A DNA stretch of 64,000 nucleotides, from contig NZ_FODY01000002.1 in NCBI RefSeq assembly GCF_900110485.1, positions 228,230 through 292,229 on the forward strand. The letters run 5' to 3'. Position numbers and translations under genes: made by a program. The stretch's first letter is position 1. Each line of letters begins with the position of its first letter. Origin of the DNA: Propionispora vibrioides (GTDB lineage: Bacteria; Bacillota; Negativicutes; Propionisporales; Propionisporaceae). The notes beneath the pieces were generated by a model that saw only the letters and a program-made list of their open reading frames with translations, ran no database searches and had not been told where the DNA came from. Shown here piece after piece: positions 6,950 to 16,513 of this stretch.

Positions 6950-8461
6950 TTAGTGAAACGAATAAACCAGTTTTTCAAACTTTTTAAAGAAAGGGGTAAG
7001 CTTACTTAGCATGACGGCCACCCCGCCAGGTACGTCCGACTCAATATTCAATGCCAATACCGGCTCATGCAACGACAGCCGCAATAAGAACCAGCCCTGT
7101 CCGGATGAGGTGTTATCGGTGATCCTGACTCCTTCATAATTATTGGGAACCAGACTCCAGCCCTCTACCGTTTTCGCATACTCCTCAATAGTCTGAATAA
7201 CCTCCGTACCATATTCTTTAAAAGCGTCTACCGTAATACCCAGCCGGAAATCAACACTTTCACTGGGAACTTTCAGGTCCTTGATCAAGCTCTGGATTTC
7301 CAGCCCCTGCTCGCGCAAAGTTGCCATGGTAATCAGTATCTTAGCGATAAGATAGGCTCCGTCATCAAGGAAATAATTTTCTTTTAAAGCGGCATGGCCG
7401 GAGGTTTCAATGGCTAGATGACTTTCTTTGCCTTCCTGATTTAAGCGCTTCGCTTCATTGATTACATTCTTGTAGCCCCGTTTAAAACGGTGATGCACCC
7501 CGCCCAGTTGCCCAATAAACTCTCCCAGTCCGGTGGAGGTTATTGAATCTGTTACGATGTAGGATTGGGGATGCTCTTTCAGCACGATGGCGGACAGCAA
7601 GGCAATCAAAGCGTTGCGGTTGATTTCGTCGCCGTCGGAACTAACCACAGCCGCCCGGTCCACATCGGTATCAAAAATAATGCCCAAATCGGCCTTATTC
7701 TTCAATACAGCGGCTTTGATGGCTTCCATGGCCGCCGGATTTTCCGGGTTTGGCGCATGATTGGGAAAATGACCGTCAGGCTCCAGGAACTGGCTGCCCG
7801 TTGTATCGGCCCCTAAAGGCTGCAATACTTTGCCGGCAAAAAAACCGCCTGCCCCGTTTCCGGCATCCACAACAATTTTGCAGCCTTGTAACGGTCTTTC
7901 GTAATTGACTTTGGAATTAACGCCCTGACGGATCGTATCGACCAATACCTTCGCATAAGAATCAATCAGGTTGGCTGCCTGCACCGTGCCATTATCGCGC
8001 CCTGTCCCGGTGATCCCCTGGGAGGCAAGCTCCAACACAGCCTGAATATCTTCCTTTTCACAGCCTCCCGCTTTGGTAAATAACTTCAGTCCGTTATAGT
8101 AAAAGGGCAAATGGCTGGCAGTAACCATGATGGCTCCGTCACAGCTATATTCGTCCAATACAGTGGTCATAAACATTCCTGGCGTCGTCCCTAATTGGCA
8201 GTCATACACCTGGCAACCTTCCCGGGTAAGCCCTTCAATCAGCGCAGCTTTTAAAGCCGGCCCTGACAAGCGCGAATCCATACCAATCGCCACTTTACAA
8301 TCACCAGTATTCTTTTTCGTCTTAGCCGACAACCAGGTAATAAAGCCGTAGGCAATAGCCCTCACCTTATCCTCCGTAAGATTCACCGCTTTGCCTTCAG
8401 TCGCAATGGCAATCCCCCGTATATCTGTCCCGTTTTGAAGTTTTTTCCACATTTCGTCCAT
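6950..8461 (-). CDS. Phosphomannomutase/phosphoglucomutase
   Basis: 503 residues, the length of alpha-D-phosphohexomutases. VTASHLPFYYNGLK is the active-site serine loop (usually TASHNP; here Leu replaces Asn). DTDVDRAAV is the magnesium-binding D-x-D-x-D-R loop. ETSGHAALKENYFLDDGAY is the sugar-binding E-x-SGH loop. The enzyme interconverts hexose 6- and 1-phosphates for glycan and envelope precursors through a bisphosphate intermediate. It is monocistronic with a terminator at 6859-6898. The sugar preference (mannose or glucose) cannot be set from sequence alone. Confidence 0.88.
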   Translation of the reverse strand: MDEMWKKLQNGTDIRGIAIATEGKAVNLTEDKVRAIAYGFITWLSAKTKKNTGDCKVAIGMDSRLSGPALKAALIEGLTREGCQVYDCQLGTTPGMFMTTVLDEYSCDGAIMVTASHLPFYYNGLKLFTKAGGCEKEDIQAVLELASQGITGTGRDNGTVQAANLIDSYAKVLVDTIRQGVNSKVNYERPLQGCKIVVDAGNGAGGFFAGKVLQPLGADTTGSQFLEPDGHFPNHAPNPENPAAMEAIKAAVLKNKADLGIIFDTDVDRAAVVSSDGDEINRNALIALLSAIVLKEHPQSYIVTDSITSTGLGEFIGQLGGVHHRFKRGYKNVINEAKRLNQEGKESHLAIETSGHAALKENYFLDDGAYLIAKILITMATLREQGLEIQSLIKDLKVPSESVDFRLGITVDAFKEYGTEVIQTIEEYAKTVEGWSLVPNNYEGVRITDNTSSGQGWFLLRLSLHEPVLALNIESDVPGGVAVMLSKLTPFFKKFEKLVYSFH

Positions 8462-8687
8462 CAGTCTACCTGCCTATCTGAGTATTTTTTTTGCTATCTT
8501 TGCAGATTATTTCTCGGGAAATATCCATCTCTATAGTATCACACTTTCCGCATCCTCTGCATCACCTAATGGAAAATTTTATCCAGCAACTCTCGACAAA
8601 GGCCTTACAGGAAAAGTATTAAAATGACAAAAAAATCACACTTTCCCTTCTTTAAAGTTCAAAGTACAGATAATCTGCAATACGTGT

Positions 8688-8723
8688 CGTGTCAGGCGTC
8701 TGCTAAAGCAGACGCCTGACACG
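8688..8723. terminator. Perfect 16-bp hairpin directly after the RND pump gene
   Basis: Arms CGTGTCAGGCGTCTGC and GCAGACGCCTGACACG around a four-base loop, starting a few bases after the pump stop codon. On the pump strand it lacks a U-tract (TTTTATT lies on the other side), so it may stabilise the mRNA 3' end or use another termination mode. Confidence 0.65.
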
Positions 8724-8728
8724 TTTTA

Positions 8729-11700
8729 TTATCCCTTCTCATTTTGCCTTGTCCGCAACCTATTCACCCGTTCGGTCACCTGCTCCACGACTACAAACAA
8801 GACAGGAATTAAAAAAATACCGCAAACGGTAGCCATAAGCATACCGCCGACTACCGCCGTACCCATCGAGTTTCGGGCGCCGGCGCCTGCCCCTGTGGCA
8901 ATGGCCAGAGGAATACAACCAATGATAAACGCTAAGGAGGTCATCAAAATAGGACGCACCCTGATTTTGGCGGCCTCGACAGCGGCCTCGACCGGTGTCA
9001 GTCCCGCCTCAACTCTCACTTTGGCAAATTCGACAATTAGAATAGCATTCTTAGCGGCCAACCCAATCAACATGACCAGACCGATCTGCATATAGATGCT
9101 ATTCTCCAGATTCCGTATATATTGGAACAGGAAAGCACCAAATACACCGGTCGGCACCGAAAGAAGCACCGCCAGAGGAATACTCCAGCTTTCATACAGC
9201 GCGGCCAGACATAAAAACATAAAGAGAAAGGCCATGCAGAAAATAATAGCCGTTCGCCCGCCGGATATCTTTTCCTCCCGGCTCTGCCCGGACCATTCAT
9301 AGGTATAGCCGCTGGGCAAGGTTTGCGCTGCCACTTCCTCCAACGCAGTCATCGCCTGTCCTGAACTATAGCCTGTCCCCTGGGTAGCGTTAATTTGTAT
9401 GGCCTTGACGCCATTATAGCGGCTAATTGTCGTAGGCGCGACAACCTTTTTGGGTTTTAACAGTGTATTTAACGGCACCATGGTACTATTTGCACTTTTC
9501 ACAAAAAAATACTGGGTAGCGTTGATATCACGGCGAAAATCCGTATCTGCCTGCAGCGTGACTTTATAGGAACGGCCAAACTTATTAAAGTCATTGACCT
9601 GCTTACCGCCCAGGAAAACCTGCAGCGCCGTAAACACATCATCAATCTCAACCCCCAACTGCTCGGCCTTGTCACGGTCTATTTCATATTCATAGCCCGG
9701 GGTATTGGCCTTAACAGCCGTTGTGATCGAGGCCAGTTCCGGCCGCGCCTGCGCAGCCTCAACAAATTTGTTGGCCACGCTGTCCAGCTCAGCCATCGTA
9801 CCACCGCCCCGGTCTTCAATCATCAAGGTTAAGCCGCCGACCATGCCCAGACCGGGAAGACCGGAAGGTGCGAAGGAAATGACTGTTCCCTCGGCAAGCC
9901 CTGCACCGGCTTGCATTGTCTGACTGATTTCCCCTTTCACCTGCGTATTGGCAGTTTCCCGCTCACTCCAGGGATTGAGCGAAACAAACATGGCTCCACT
10001 GTTCGTCTTGGAACCACCGCCCAGCATATCCATGCCGGCCAGGGACATGACCGTCTTGATCCCTGACTGTTGCAGCACGTTTTGGCTAAACTCCTTCATC
10101 ACTGCCATCGTACGGTTCAAGCTGGCAGCTTCCGGCAGGGTAATGGCGGTCATATAGTAGCCCTGGTCTTCCTCGGGAATAAACGATGAAGGCACCATTT
10201 TATACAAACCGCCACACAAGATGACCAGAACCAAGAGCAGCACCATGCATAACCGGCTTTTGGCAATCACCTTATGCAGGCCCTGGCCATAGCGGGCCAC
10301 AGTTCTCTCAAACCAGCCATTAAACTGTGAAAACATCTTTTGCAGAAAACTGTTTTCCTTACCTGTTTCGTGCGGCTTTAGCAGCATGACACAAAGCGCC
10401 GGCGTCAGCGACAGAGCAACCAGTGCCGATAGTCCCATTGAAACGACAATAGTCAGAGCAAATTGTTTATACAAAATCCCCGTCGTACCGCCAAAGAAAG
10501 CCACCGGCAAAAATACCGACGCCAGAACAAAAGCAATGGCTACTACCGGACCGGAAACCTCTTGCATCGCTTTCCGGGTTGCTTCCTTCGGTGATAATCC
10601 GCCATAACGCATATGATGTTCAACCGCCTCAATAACCACAATGGCATCATCCACCACCAACCCAATAGCCAGTACCATGGCAAACAAGGTAAGTGTATTA
10701 ATGGTAAAACCAAGCAATTTAAAAGCGGCAAAGGTTCCCAGCAGTGATACCGGGATCGCCAGTACAGGAATCAAGGTAGCCCGCCAGCTTTGTAAAAAAA
10801 CAAATACCACAAGAATGACCAGCAGCAGGGCTTCAAAAAAAGTTTTAGAAACCTCCCGCATGGATTCCCGCACAAAGTCAGAGGTATCGACCACAATTTT
10901 ATACTCGAGACCGTCAGGGAAATTTTTCGAGGCGTTCTCCAATACTTGTTTGACTTTGCTGATCGTTTCCAGCGCATTGGCATCACTGGTCAGTTTTACG
11001 CCAAAACCAACGGCAGTATGACCGTTTAAAAGACTGTCATAATTGTAATCCTCGCTGCCTAATTCCACTCGGGCAATGTCTTTCAGCCGGATAAAGCCGC
11101 CGTCGGTTTTTGTTCTCACAACAATATTTTCAAATTCCTCCGGATCGCTTAACCGGCCTTTTACCCGTGTCGTATACTGAAATTGTTGCTTAGAGTCGAC
11201 CGGCATTTTGCCTACCGCACCTGATGCAGCCTGGATGTTCTGGGCTTCAACAGCCGCAACGACCTCATCTACCGAAACGGCAAGCTGGGCCATTTTTTCC
11301 GGCTGTAACCAAATACGCATGCTGTAACTTGAGCCAAAAGCGCTTACTTCACCTACACCGCTCACTCGTTTGATATCATCAATCAGATAGAGCGTCCCGT
11401 AGTTTTTAATAAACTTGGCATCAAAGCTGTCGTCCGGTGACCAGAGATTGAACATCAGCGACATGTCCTGTGATGCTTTACGAGTGGTAACACCCGTTGA
11501 CTGTACCGTACTGGGCAGCGAAGCATTAGCCTGAGCAACCCGATTCTGCGCCTGTACGGCGGCCGTATCCGAATCTTTTTCTGTTTCGAACTGAATGCTT
11601 AATTGATAGGAGCCGGAATCGCTGCTGGTAGAAGACATGGCCACCATATCTTCTACACCATTGACCTGTTCTTCAATAACCTGCGCCACCGTTTGATCCA

Positions 11701-11869
11701 CTACGTCGGCATTGGCTCCCTGGTACGTGGTGCTTACGGAAATGGTCGGCGGCGAAATTTTGGGATATTGCGCCACCGGCAGGGTCCAGGCGGAGGTTAT
11801 TCCCAAAAGCGTAATGATTACTGATAAAACGATAGCAAAGATAGGACGTTTAATAAAGAAATTAGCCAT
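8729..11869 (-). CDS. RND multidrug efflux permease (AcrB/MexB, HAE1 family)
   Basis: 1046 residues, the standard HAE1 length. The start MANFFIKRPIFAIVLSVIIT is the typical first transmembrane helix. The proton-relay pair is visible in LVVDDAIVV (around residue 405) and the matching lysine in LAAKNAILIV (around 940). Large periplasmic loops follow helices 1 and 7. The pump exports hydrophobic drugs by proton exchange as a trimer with an adaptor and an outer membrane channel. It is downstream of the adaptor gene (13-base gap) in one operon. No TolC-type channel gene lies in the window. Start supported by GGGAGG upstream. Confidence 0.96.
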   Translation of the reverse strand: MANFFIKRPIFAIVLSVIITLLGITSAWTLPVAQYPKISPPTISVSTTYQGANADVVDQTVAQVIEEQVNGVEDMVAMSSTSSDSGSYQLSIQFETEKDSDTAAVQAQNRVAQANASLPSTVQSTGVTTRKASQDMSLMFNLWSPDDSFDAKFIKNYGTLYLIDDIKRVSGVGEVSAFGSSYSMRIWLQPEKMAQLAVSVDEVVAAVEAQNIQAASGAVGKMPVDSKQQFQYTTRVKGRLSDPEEFENIVVRTKTDGGFIRLKDIARVELGSEDYNYDSLLNGHTAVGFGVKLTSDANALETISKVKQVLENASKNFPDGLEYKIVVDTSDFVRESMREVSKTFFEALLLVILVVFVFLQSWRATLIPVLAIPVSLLGTFAAFKLLGFTINTLTLFAMVLAIGLVVDDAIVVIEAVEHHMRYGGLSPKEATRKAMQEVSGPVVAIAFVLASVFLPVAFFGGTTGILYKQFALTIVVSMGLSALVALSLTPALCVMLLKPHETGKENSFLQKMFSQFNGWFERTVARYGQGLHKVIAKSRLCMVLLLVLVILCGGLYKMVPSSFIPEEDQGYYMTAITLPEAASLNRTMAVMKEFSQNVLQQSGIKTVMSLAGMDMLGGGSKTNSGAMFVSLNPWSERETANTQVKGEISQTMQAGAGLAEGTVISFAPSGLPGLGMVGGLTLMIEDRGGGTMAELDSVANKFVEAAQARPELASITTAVKANTPGYEYEIDRDKAEQLGVEIDDVFTALQVFLGGKQVNDFNKFGRSYKVTLQADTDFRRDINATQYFFVKSANSTMVPLNTLLKPKKVVAPTTISRYNGVKAIQINATQGTGYSSGQAMTALEEVAAQTLPSGYTYEWSGQSREEKISGGRTAIIFCMAFLFMFLCLAALYESWSIPLAVLLSVPTGVFGAFLFQYIRNLENSIYMQIGLVMLIGLAAKNAILIVEFAKVRVEAGLTPVEAAVEAAKIRVRPILMTSLAFIIGCIPLAIATGAGAGARNSMGTAVVGGMLMATVCGIFLIPVLFVVVEQVTERVNRLRTRQNEKG

Positions 11870-11881
11870 TCAAACGCCTCC

Positions 11882-13045
11882 CTACTGCTGGCTGAAAGCA
11901 GCTGCCTCGCCTGCTTCCAGCACAGTTACCGCTAAAGCAGTACCTTTTTTTACTTTATCGATCCCTTCGACAATAACGGTTTCCTCACCCGTAAGACCTT
12001 CTTCTACCACCCACATATCACCGACTTGATTACCCAATTTTACCTGCCGGCTCTCTGCCTGGTTATCCGCTGTGACCACCATGACAATGGTTTTATCCAA
12101 AAGCTCCTTAACAGCCTTTTGGGGAATTAACACAGCATCTTTTTTGATTTCTCCCTGCGCCACAATTTTGGCAAACATGCCTGGCGACAATAAATTATCG
12201 GGATTTTCAAAGGCCGCCTTCATAGTGATAGTTCCCGTATTCTCATCAAGTCCGCGATCAACTTGCTCAATTCGTCCCGCCAACGGATATTGTGTACCAT
12301 CACTAAGCGTAAGGATAACATGATCTTTAAGCGAAGCAGGCAGCATGCCATTGCCGCTGCGCAGAAGCTTCAAATATTCATTTTCACTCATCGTAAACTG
12401 TACCCAGACAGGATTAACCGAGGATACCGTTGCCATCGTAGTCGAACCGGCCACAACATAGTAGCCCAGACTTACATCATTAATATCAATGCGGCCATCC
12501 ACAGGCGATACAATTAATGTATCCCGTTCATTTTCGACTGCCTCCCGTAAGGCCGCCTGGTTTGCCTCCACGGCAGCCTCGTCCTCCTCGGCCTGGGATT
12601 GATAAGAATCGGCAGTTTCCCGGGCAATGGCATCCTGGCTGGCTAACGCGGCATAACGATCAGCCGTTCGCCGGGAGCTTCTGAGCGTAGCCTGTGATTT
12701 ATCCAGTGTTGCCTGTGCTGATTTAATCGCCGATACATATTGCTTGTTATCAACCCTGAATAACGGCTGGCCTTTATTCACCTTTTCCCCACCGTTAACC
12801 ATCTTGGCTACAATGTTACCCGATACCTTGGACATAACCTTTACTTCATTCTTCGCTTTTACTTTCCCGACAAACTCATATGTAATGGGGACATCCTTTT
12901 TCACTACCTGCATTGCTTTTACCGCTACAGGTTGTTCGGTCTGTATCGTTTTCTTGTTTAGCCAGCCGCTGTAAATAGCAAGTCCCGCTAACAGAATCGC
13001 CACAACTCCCAAATACACATACACTTTACGTGAACTCTTAATCAA
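11882..13045 (-). CDS. RND periplasmic adaptor (AcrA/MexA, membrane fusion protein)
   Basis: 387 residues from TTG at 13045, chosen because GGGGGAAGGG lies just upstream; an upstream in-frame start would run through an operator palindrome. Residues about 8-28 (VYVYLGVVAILLAGLAIYSG) anchor it in the inner membrane, and no lipobox is present. KVMSKVSGNIVAKMVNGGEKV is split lipoyl/barrel-sandwich sequence, followed by an alpha-helical hairpin rich in Ala/Gln (residues about 90-150) and beta-barrel domains. It bridges the RND permease to an outer membrane channel. Regulation: palindromes at 13063, 13113 and 13145 cover its promoter and leader. Confidence 0.94.
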   Translation of the reverse strand: MIKSSRKVYVYLGVVAILLAGLAIYSGWLNKKTIQTEQPVAVKAMQVVKKDVPITYEFVGKVKAKNEVKVMSKVSGNIVAKMVNGGEKVNKGQPLFRVDNKQYVSAIKSAQATLDKSQATLRSSRRTADRYAALASQDAIARETADSYQSQAEEDEAAVEANQAALREAVENERDTLIVSPVDGRIDINDVSLGYYVVAGSTTMATVSSVNPVWVQFTMSENEYLKLLRSGNGMLPASLKDHVILTLSDGTQYPLAGRIEQVDRGLDENTGTITMKAAFENPDNLLSPGMFAKIVAQGEIKKDAVLIPQKAVKELLDKTIVMVVTADNQAESRQVKLGNQVGDMWVVEEGLTGEETVIVEGIDKVKKGTALAVTVLEAGEAAAFSQQ

Positions 13046-13062
13046 AGCCCTTCCCCCTCTCA

Positions 13063-13163
13063 AAGCATTTAGTAAATGCTTGTTTTTGCTCTCATCATGC
13101 ATTATAATAAACAAGCATTTAGTAAATATATAATTATAGTTAATTTTTATTTACTAAATGCTT
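13063..13163. promoter_or_regulatory. Three related palindromic operators in the pump/pump intergenic region
   Basis: Perfect 19-bp palindrome AAGCATTTAGTAAATGCTT at 13063-13081, and partly degenerate copies at 13113-13131 and 13145-13163 (centres about 13072, 13122, 13154). A minus -10 TATAAT (13101-13106) serves the adaptor gene and a plus -10 TATAAT (13129-13134) may serve the MFS gene. Copy 2 overlaps both core promoters, copy 1 lies in the adaptor leader, and copy 3 lies just after the plus start. This suggests one repressor for both divergent pumps; no regulator gene is adjacent. Confidence 0.75.
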
Positions 13164-13285
13164 ATATGTATGGTAGCATTGACCCAATTGTATTGTCAAT
13201 ACGAAATCGGACGGATCAGTTTATAAACTTTTGCCGCTGCTTTCCATTGTCAATAGCAAGCAACCTAACAGTAAAGGAGACCATA

Positions 13286-14701
13286 ATGAAAACCAATCCA
13301 GCAAATTCTCCCTTTCAAATGGGCGCTGTACTCCTAGCAAATTCCATCATTACCTTCCTCGGCATACTCTCTGAAACAGCATTAAATATCGTTTATTCTT
13401 CCTTGATGGATGAATTTGAAGTTTCAGCTTCCACCGTTCAATGGCTGACAACCGGCTATTTTCTGACCTTAGCGGCGCTTATTCCTTTATCGCCGCTGTT
13501 TGTCAAACAATACCCTTCAAAAAAACTTTTTCAAACAGCAGCTTTATTGTGCCTGGCCGGCACTTTGCTTTGCGCACTTTCCACCAACTTCATGCTGCTT
13601 TTGCTCGGGCGGATTATTCAGGCCATCGGCACCAGCATCGCTTTGCCGCTGATGATTAATATAATCCTGGAAAAAATCCCCGTCTATAAACGGGGCAGAA
13701 TCATGGGGGTGGTCGGGTTAATCACTTCTTTTGCACCTGTATTAGGTCCGATTTTTGGCGGTGCCGTATCCGAATGGCTAAACTGGCATTGGATTTTTTT
13801 CTTTATGCTGCCCCTGCTCGTCATTTCCTTTATGTTGGGCAGCAAATATATCATGGATATTCATCAACCCACAAAACTGCCCCTCGATTATAGCTCCATT
13901 CTGCTCTCCACCCTGGCCTTTACCGGAATGATTTACGCGATTAGCCGCTCCACCGAGCTCGGCTGGTATCACGGGGAAGTACTGGGCTGCCTGAGTATGG
14001 GTATTATCAGTCTTGCTGCTTTTATCAAACGTCAGCTCTCCCTTGATCAGCCGTTACTGCAAGTACATATCTTTACCTACCCGCTGTTTACCACAGGGGT
14101 CGGCATTGTCATGCTCAGCATGATGATCGTTTTGGCGGCAGGTTTTATCCTGCCGCTTTACTTACAAAAAGCCCTCGGTTATTCCAGCTTCACTGCGGCA
14201 CTGGCCCTGCTGCCCGGTGCCCTCACAAACGGAATCATGGCCCCTGTTAGCGGAAGAATTTTAGATAAGAGAGGACCTTTTCTTTTACTTTTAGTAGGCT
14301 TTATCCTGGTAAGCATTACCGTATATATCTTTTCCGTCTTTTCCTGCCCGCTATATATGGTGCTGCTGCTATATACCGTTTTTATGTTTGGTGCCTCCAT
14401 GCTGGCCATGCCGGCTCAAATCCATGCCCTGAATCAAGTAGCCAAACCCTATAATGCGGATGCCACTGCCATTATCAATACCTTGCAACAATTGTCCGGC
14501 GCCTTGGGCACAGCACTGGCCTCCAGCATCTTCACCGCCACCACCGGTGCCCTGCTCGCTGCCGGCACCAACTCCTCCGCAGCATTCCAGGCTCAGGCTG
14601 TCACCCTGGGCACTCAAAAAACTTTTCTCTTCCTGCTCTTCTTATCACTTCTGGGTTTGTATCTGGCAGCCACTACCCGGAAAAGCACAGGCCAAAATTA
14701 A
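13286..14701 (+). CDS. MFS multidrug transporter, DHA2 (EmrB/QacA-like) family
   Basis: 471 residues from ATG at 13286, which has AAAGGAG upstream; an earlier ATG at 13076 lies inside an operator and would add about 70 non-homologous residues. About 14 hydrophobic helices are visible, starting with VLLANSIITFLGILSETALN. QWLTTGYFLTLAALIPLSP and LGRIIQAIGTSIALPLM correspond to the DHA2 motifs around helices 2-4, and ITSFAPVLGPIFGGAVSEW resembles antiporter motif C. It probably exports drugs or toxic metabolites by proton antiport. It is divergent from the RND operon and shares its operator region. Confidence 0.9.
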   Translation: MKTNPANSPFQMGAVLLANSIITFLGILSETALNIVYSSLMDEFEVSASTVQWLTTGYFLTLAALIPLSPLFVKQYPSKKLFQTAALLCLAGTLLCALSTNFMLLLLGRIIQAIGTSIALPLMINIILEKIPVYKRGRIMGVVGLITSFAPVLGPIFGGAVSEWLNWHWIFFFMLPLLVISFMLGSKYIMDIHQPTKLPLDYSSILLSTLAFTGMIYAISRSTELGWYHGEVLGCLSMGIISLAAFIKRQLSLDQPLLQVHIFTYPLFTTGVGIVMLSMMIVLAAGFILPLYLQKALGYSSFTAALALLPGALTNGIMAPVSGRILDKRGPFLLLLVGFILVSITVYIFSVFSCPLYMVLLLYTVFMFGASMLAMPAQIHALNQVAKPYNADATAIINTLQQLSGALGTALASSIFTATTGALLAAGTNSSAAFQAQAVTLGTQKTFLFLLFLSLLGLYLAATTRKSTGQN

Positions 14702-14717
14702 ATACCTTTCGGCACAA

Positions 14718-14757
14718 GAAAGCGGCACCACCCATTATAAAAGGTGGTGCCGCTTTG
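14718..14757 (+). terminator. Terminator after the MFS gene (works in both directions)
   Basis: Stem AAGCGGCACCACC/GGTGGTGCCGCTT just after the MFS stop; short T/A runs flank both sides. Confidence 0.75.
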
Positions 14758-14770
14758 CTATGCAATGTTA

Positions 14771-14860
14771 GGGCGTGTTTGTAAACTATCCGAAACGCTC
14801 CCTGACGGTGCTTTTGGGGCCATGCTTCCTTAAATTTTTTTGAAATTTGCAAACACGCCC
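14771..14860. repeat. MITE-like repeat, copy 3 (90 bp, internally deleted, inverted)
   Basis: Perfect outer ends GGGCGTGTTTG and CAAACACGCCC. Reverse complemented, it matches the right half of copies 1 and 2 (CAAAAAAATTTAA and GGATAGTTTACAAACACGCCC-type end, with the CACCGTCAGG block), while the left half is missing. It is flanked on both sides by TA (TTA before, TAG after), which suggests a TA target duplication. Confidence 0.8.
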
Positions 14861-14873
14861 TAGGAAACAGCGA

Positions 14874-16121
14874 TTAAATAAAGGCAAAGAGTTTTACCAA
14901 AATCCAGGTCAGCGGATTGGCTCCGTCACACAAGGAGGAAATATAAGTGGCGTTGGCCGGGAATTTAAAGGCGGCGTCAATAGCGGCCGTAGTATGCAGT
15001 GCGCTAATGTTGGTAGCGATCAACAGTCCTACGGCAATTACAATAGCGCCAATAATGACTGACCGGAATACATTACCGCGGCAGACGGGAGCGACCATAG
15101 CCACCATAAACGGGATGGTTGCCAAATCACCAAAGGGCAGTACCCGGTTGCCCGGAATAATAATAGCCAGAATAATGCAGATAGGTACCAGTATAATGGC
15201 TGTGGTAATCGCAGCCGGGTGGCCTACGGCAATGGCCGAATCCAGTCCGATATAAAATTCCCGCCCGGAGAAGCGTTTCTGGAAGAATATTCTGGCCGCT
15301 TCGGAAACAGGCATCAAGCCTTCCATCAACACCTTGACCATCCGCGGCATTAAGAACATAACCCCGGCCATCGACATAGCCAACTGCAGAATTTCCTTTA
15401 CACCGAAGCCGGCAAAGCCGCCCAGCGCGGCGCCCAGCACCAGGCCCAGAATGACCGGCTCGCCAATTACGCCGAACTTCTCCTGAATTACATCGGTATC
15501 CAGATCAATCTTATTTAAACCGGGTATTTTATCGAAAAGTGCATTTAAGGGAATAGCAATCGGCACATAGGCCGCCGAAAATCCATGAGGCAGCGAAATG
15601 CCGGGAATACCGTAGAACTTCTGGATCATCGGGGCCGTCCAGTCGCCCAGCTTTAATACAATGACTACGTTAATGGCTGCTGCAATACAACCCATCAAAA
15701 AACTGCCGGTCAATACATTGACCATGGCTCCGGTAAAAGCAAAATGCCAGAAATTCCACAGGTCAACATTCACGGTTTTCGTCGTCCGGGTCAACAGCAT
15801 GATAAAGTTAACGGCTAAGCCAATGGGAATGATAAAGGCGCCGACTTTGGAGGCAAAAGCAATCCCCGCCGCCGCCGGCCAGCCGACATCAATGACATTA
15901 AGCTCGATGCCCATTTTGGTGACCATGCCCTGGGCGGCCGGACCAATGCTATTGACCAGCAAGCCAATCACTAAATTAATGCCGATAAAACCTACTCCAA
16001 TGGTAATCCCGGAACGAAAAGCCTGACCGGGCTTTTGCCCAAGTCCCCAGCCCAATAAAAAGATGATAATGGGTAACATAACGGTAGCGCCGAGGTCCAA
16101 AATAAACTTAATTGCGTCCAT
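14874..16121 (-). CDS. PTS galactitol-type EIIC permease
   Basis: 415 residues, about 9-10 membrane helices. The N-terminus (LDLGATVMLPIIIFLLGWGL) and the block LPHGFSAAYVPIAIPLNAL match GatC-type permeases, which bind and translocate galactitol or related polyols/pentitols while EIIB phosphorylates them. GGAGGTGT precedes the ATG. It is the last gene of the operon regulator-IIA-IIB-IIC. No polyol-phosphate dehydrogenase accompanies it, so the substrate is open. The class II aldolase operon at 21.4-23.5 kb might serve it, but has a separate promoter. Confidence 0.9.
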   Translation of the reverse strand: MDAIKFILDLGATVMLPIIIFLLGWGLGQKPGQAFRSGITIGVGFIGINLVIGLLVNSIGPAAQGMVTKMGIELNVIDVGWPAAAGIAFASKVGAFIIPIGLAVNFIMLLTRTTKTVNVDLWNFWHFAFTGAMVNVLTGSFLMGCIAAAINVVIVLKLGDWTAPMIQKFYGIPGISLPHGFSAAYVPIAIPLNALFDKIPGLNKIDLDTDVIQEKFGVIGEPVILGLVLGAALGGFAGFGVKEILQLAMSMAGVMFLMPRMVKVLMEGLMPVSEAARIFFQKRFSGREFYIGLDSAIAVGHPAAITTAIILVPICIILAIIIPGNRVLPFGDLATIPFMVAMVAPVCRGNVFRSVIIGAIVIAVGLLIATNISALHTTAAIDAAFKFPANATYISSLCDGANPLTWILVKLFAFI

Positions 16122-16204
16122 TCATTACACCTCCCAAATATTATAAAACTATTTACGATAACTTCTCGGGGAACTGTCGCAACACTTAGTATCCTGAGGC
16201 ATCC

Positions 16205-16483
16205 TTAGCGCAGATGCTCCGCAATCTGTTCCAAAACTTCTTCTTCGCCGATACCGGTAATAAGATTGATGGCACTGACAACCGGAACAGAAAGCTTATT
16301 ATTCACAAATGTTGTCGATACAACCAAGTCGATATTGGCCGCATGACTGGCCAATTCAATGATTTTGCACTGAAAAATATCCGCGGTAATACCCCGCTTT
16401 TGCAGTCCCTTCTTGACTTTTTCCGCAACAATCGTTGATGTAGCAATTCCTGTACCGCAAACAATCGCAACGCGTTTACTCAT
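16205..16483 (-). CDS. PTS galactitol-type EIIB
   Basis: 92 residues. RVAIVCGTGIATSTIVAEKV carries the phosphorylated cysteine (Cys9) in the C-G-x-G-x-A-T/S-S context of the lactose/galactitol IIB fold. It accepts phosphate from the IIA protein and passes it to the incoming sugar bound by IIC. ATG at 16483 is preferred because AAGGAGGTGAA lies four bases upstream; the in-frame GTG at 16492 is inside that site. It lies between IIA and IIC in the same operon. Confidence 0.92.
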   Translation of the reverse strand: MSKRVAIVCGTGIATSTIVAEKVKKGLQKRGITADIFQCKIIELASHAANIDLVVSTTFVNNKLSVPVVSAINLITGIGEEEVLEQIAEHLR

Positions 16484-16513
16484 GAATTTCACCTCCTTAT
16501 ATAGATTTGTCCA

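Noticed and set aside
13076..13285. 70-residue N-terminal extension of the DHA2 transporter
   Set aside because: Starts within an operator palindrome and lacks a ribosome site; the ATG at 13286 has AAAGGAG.
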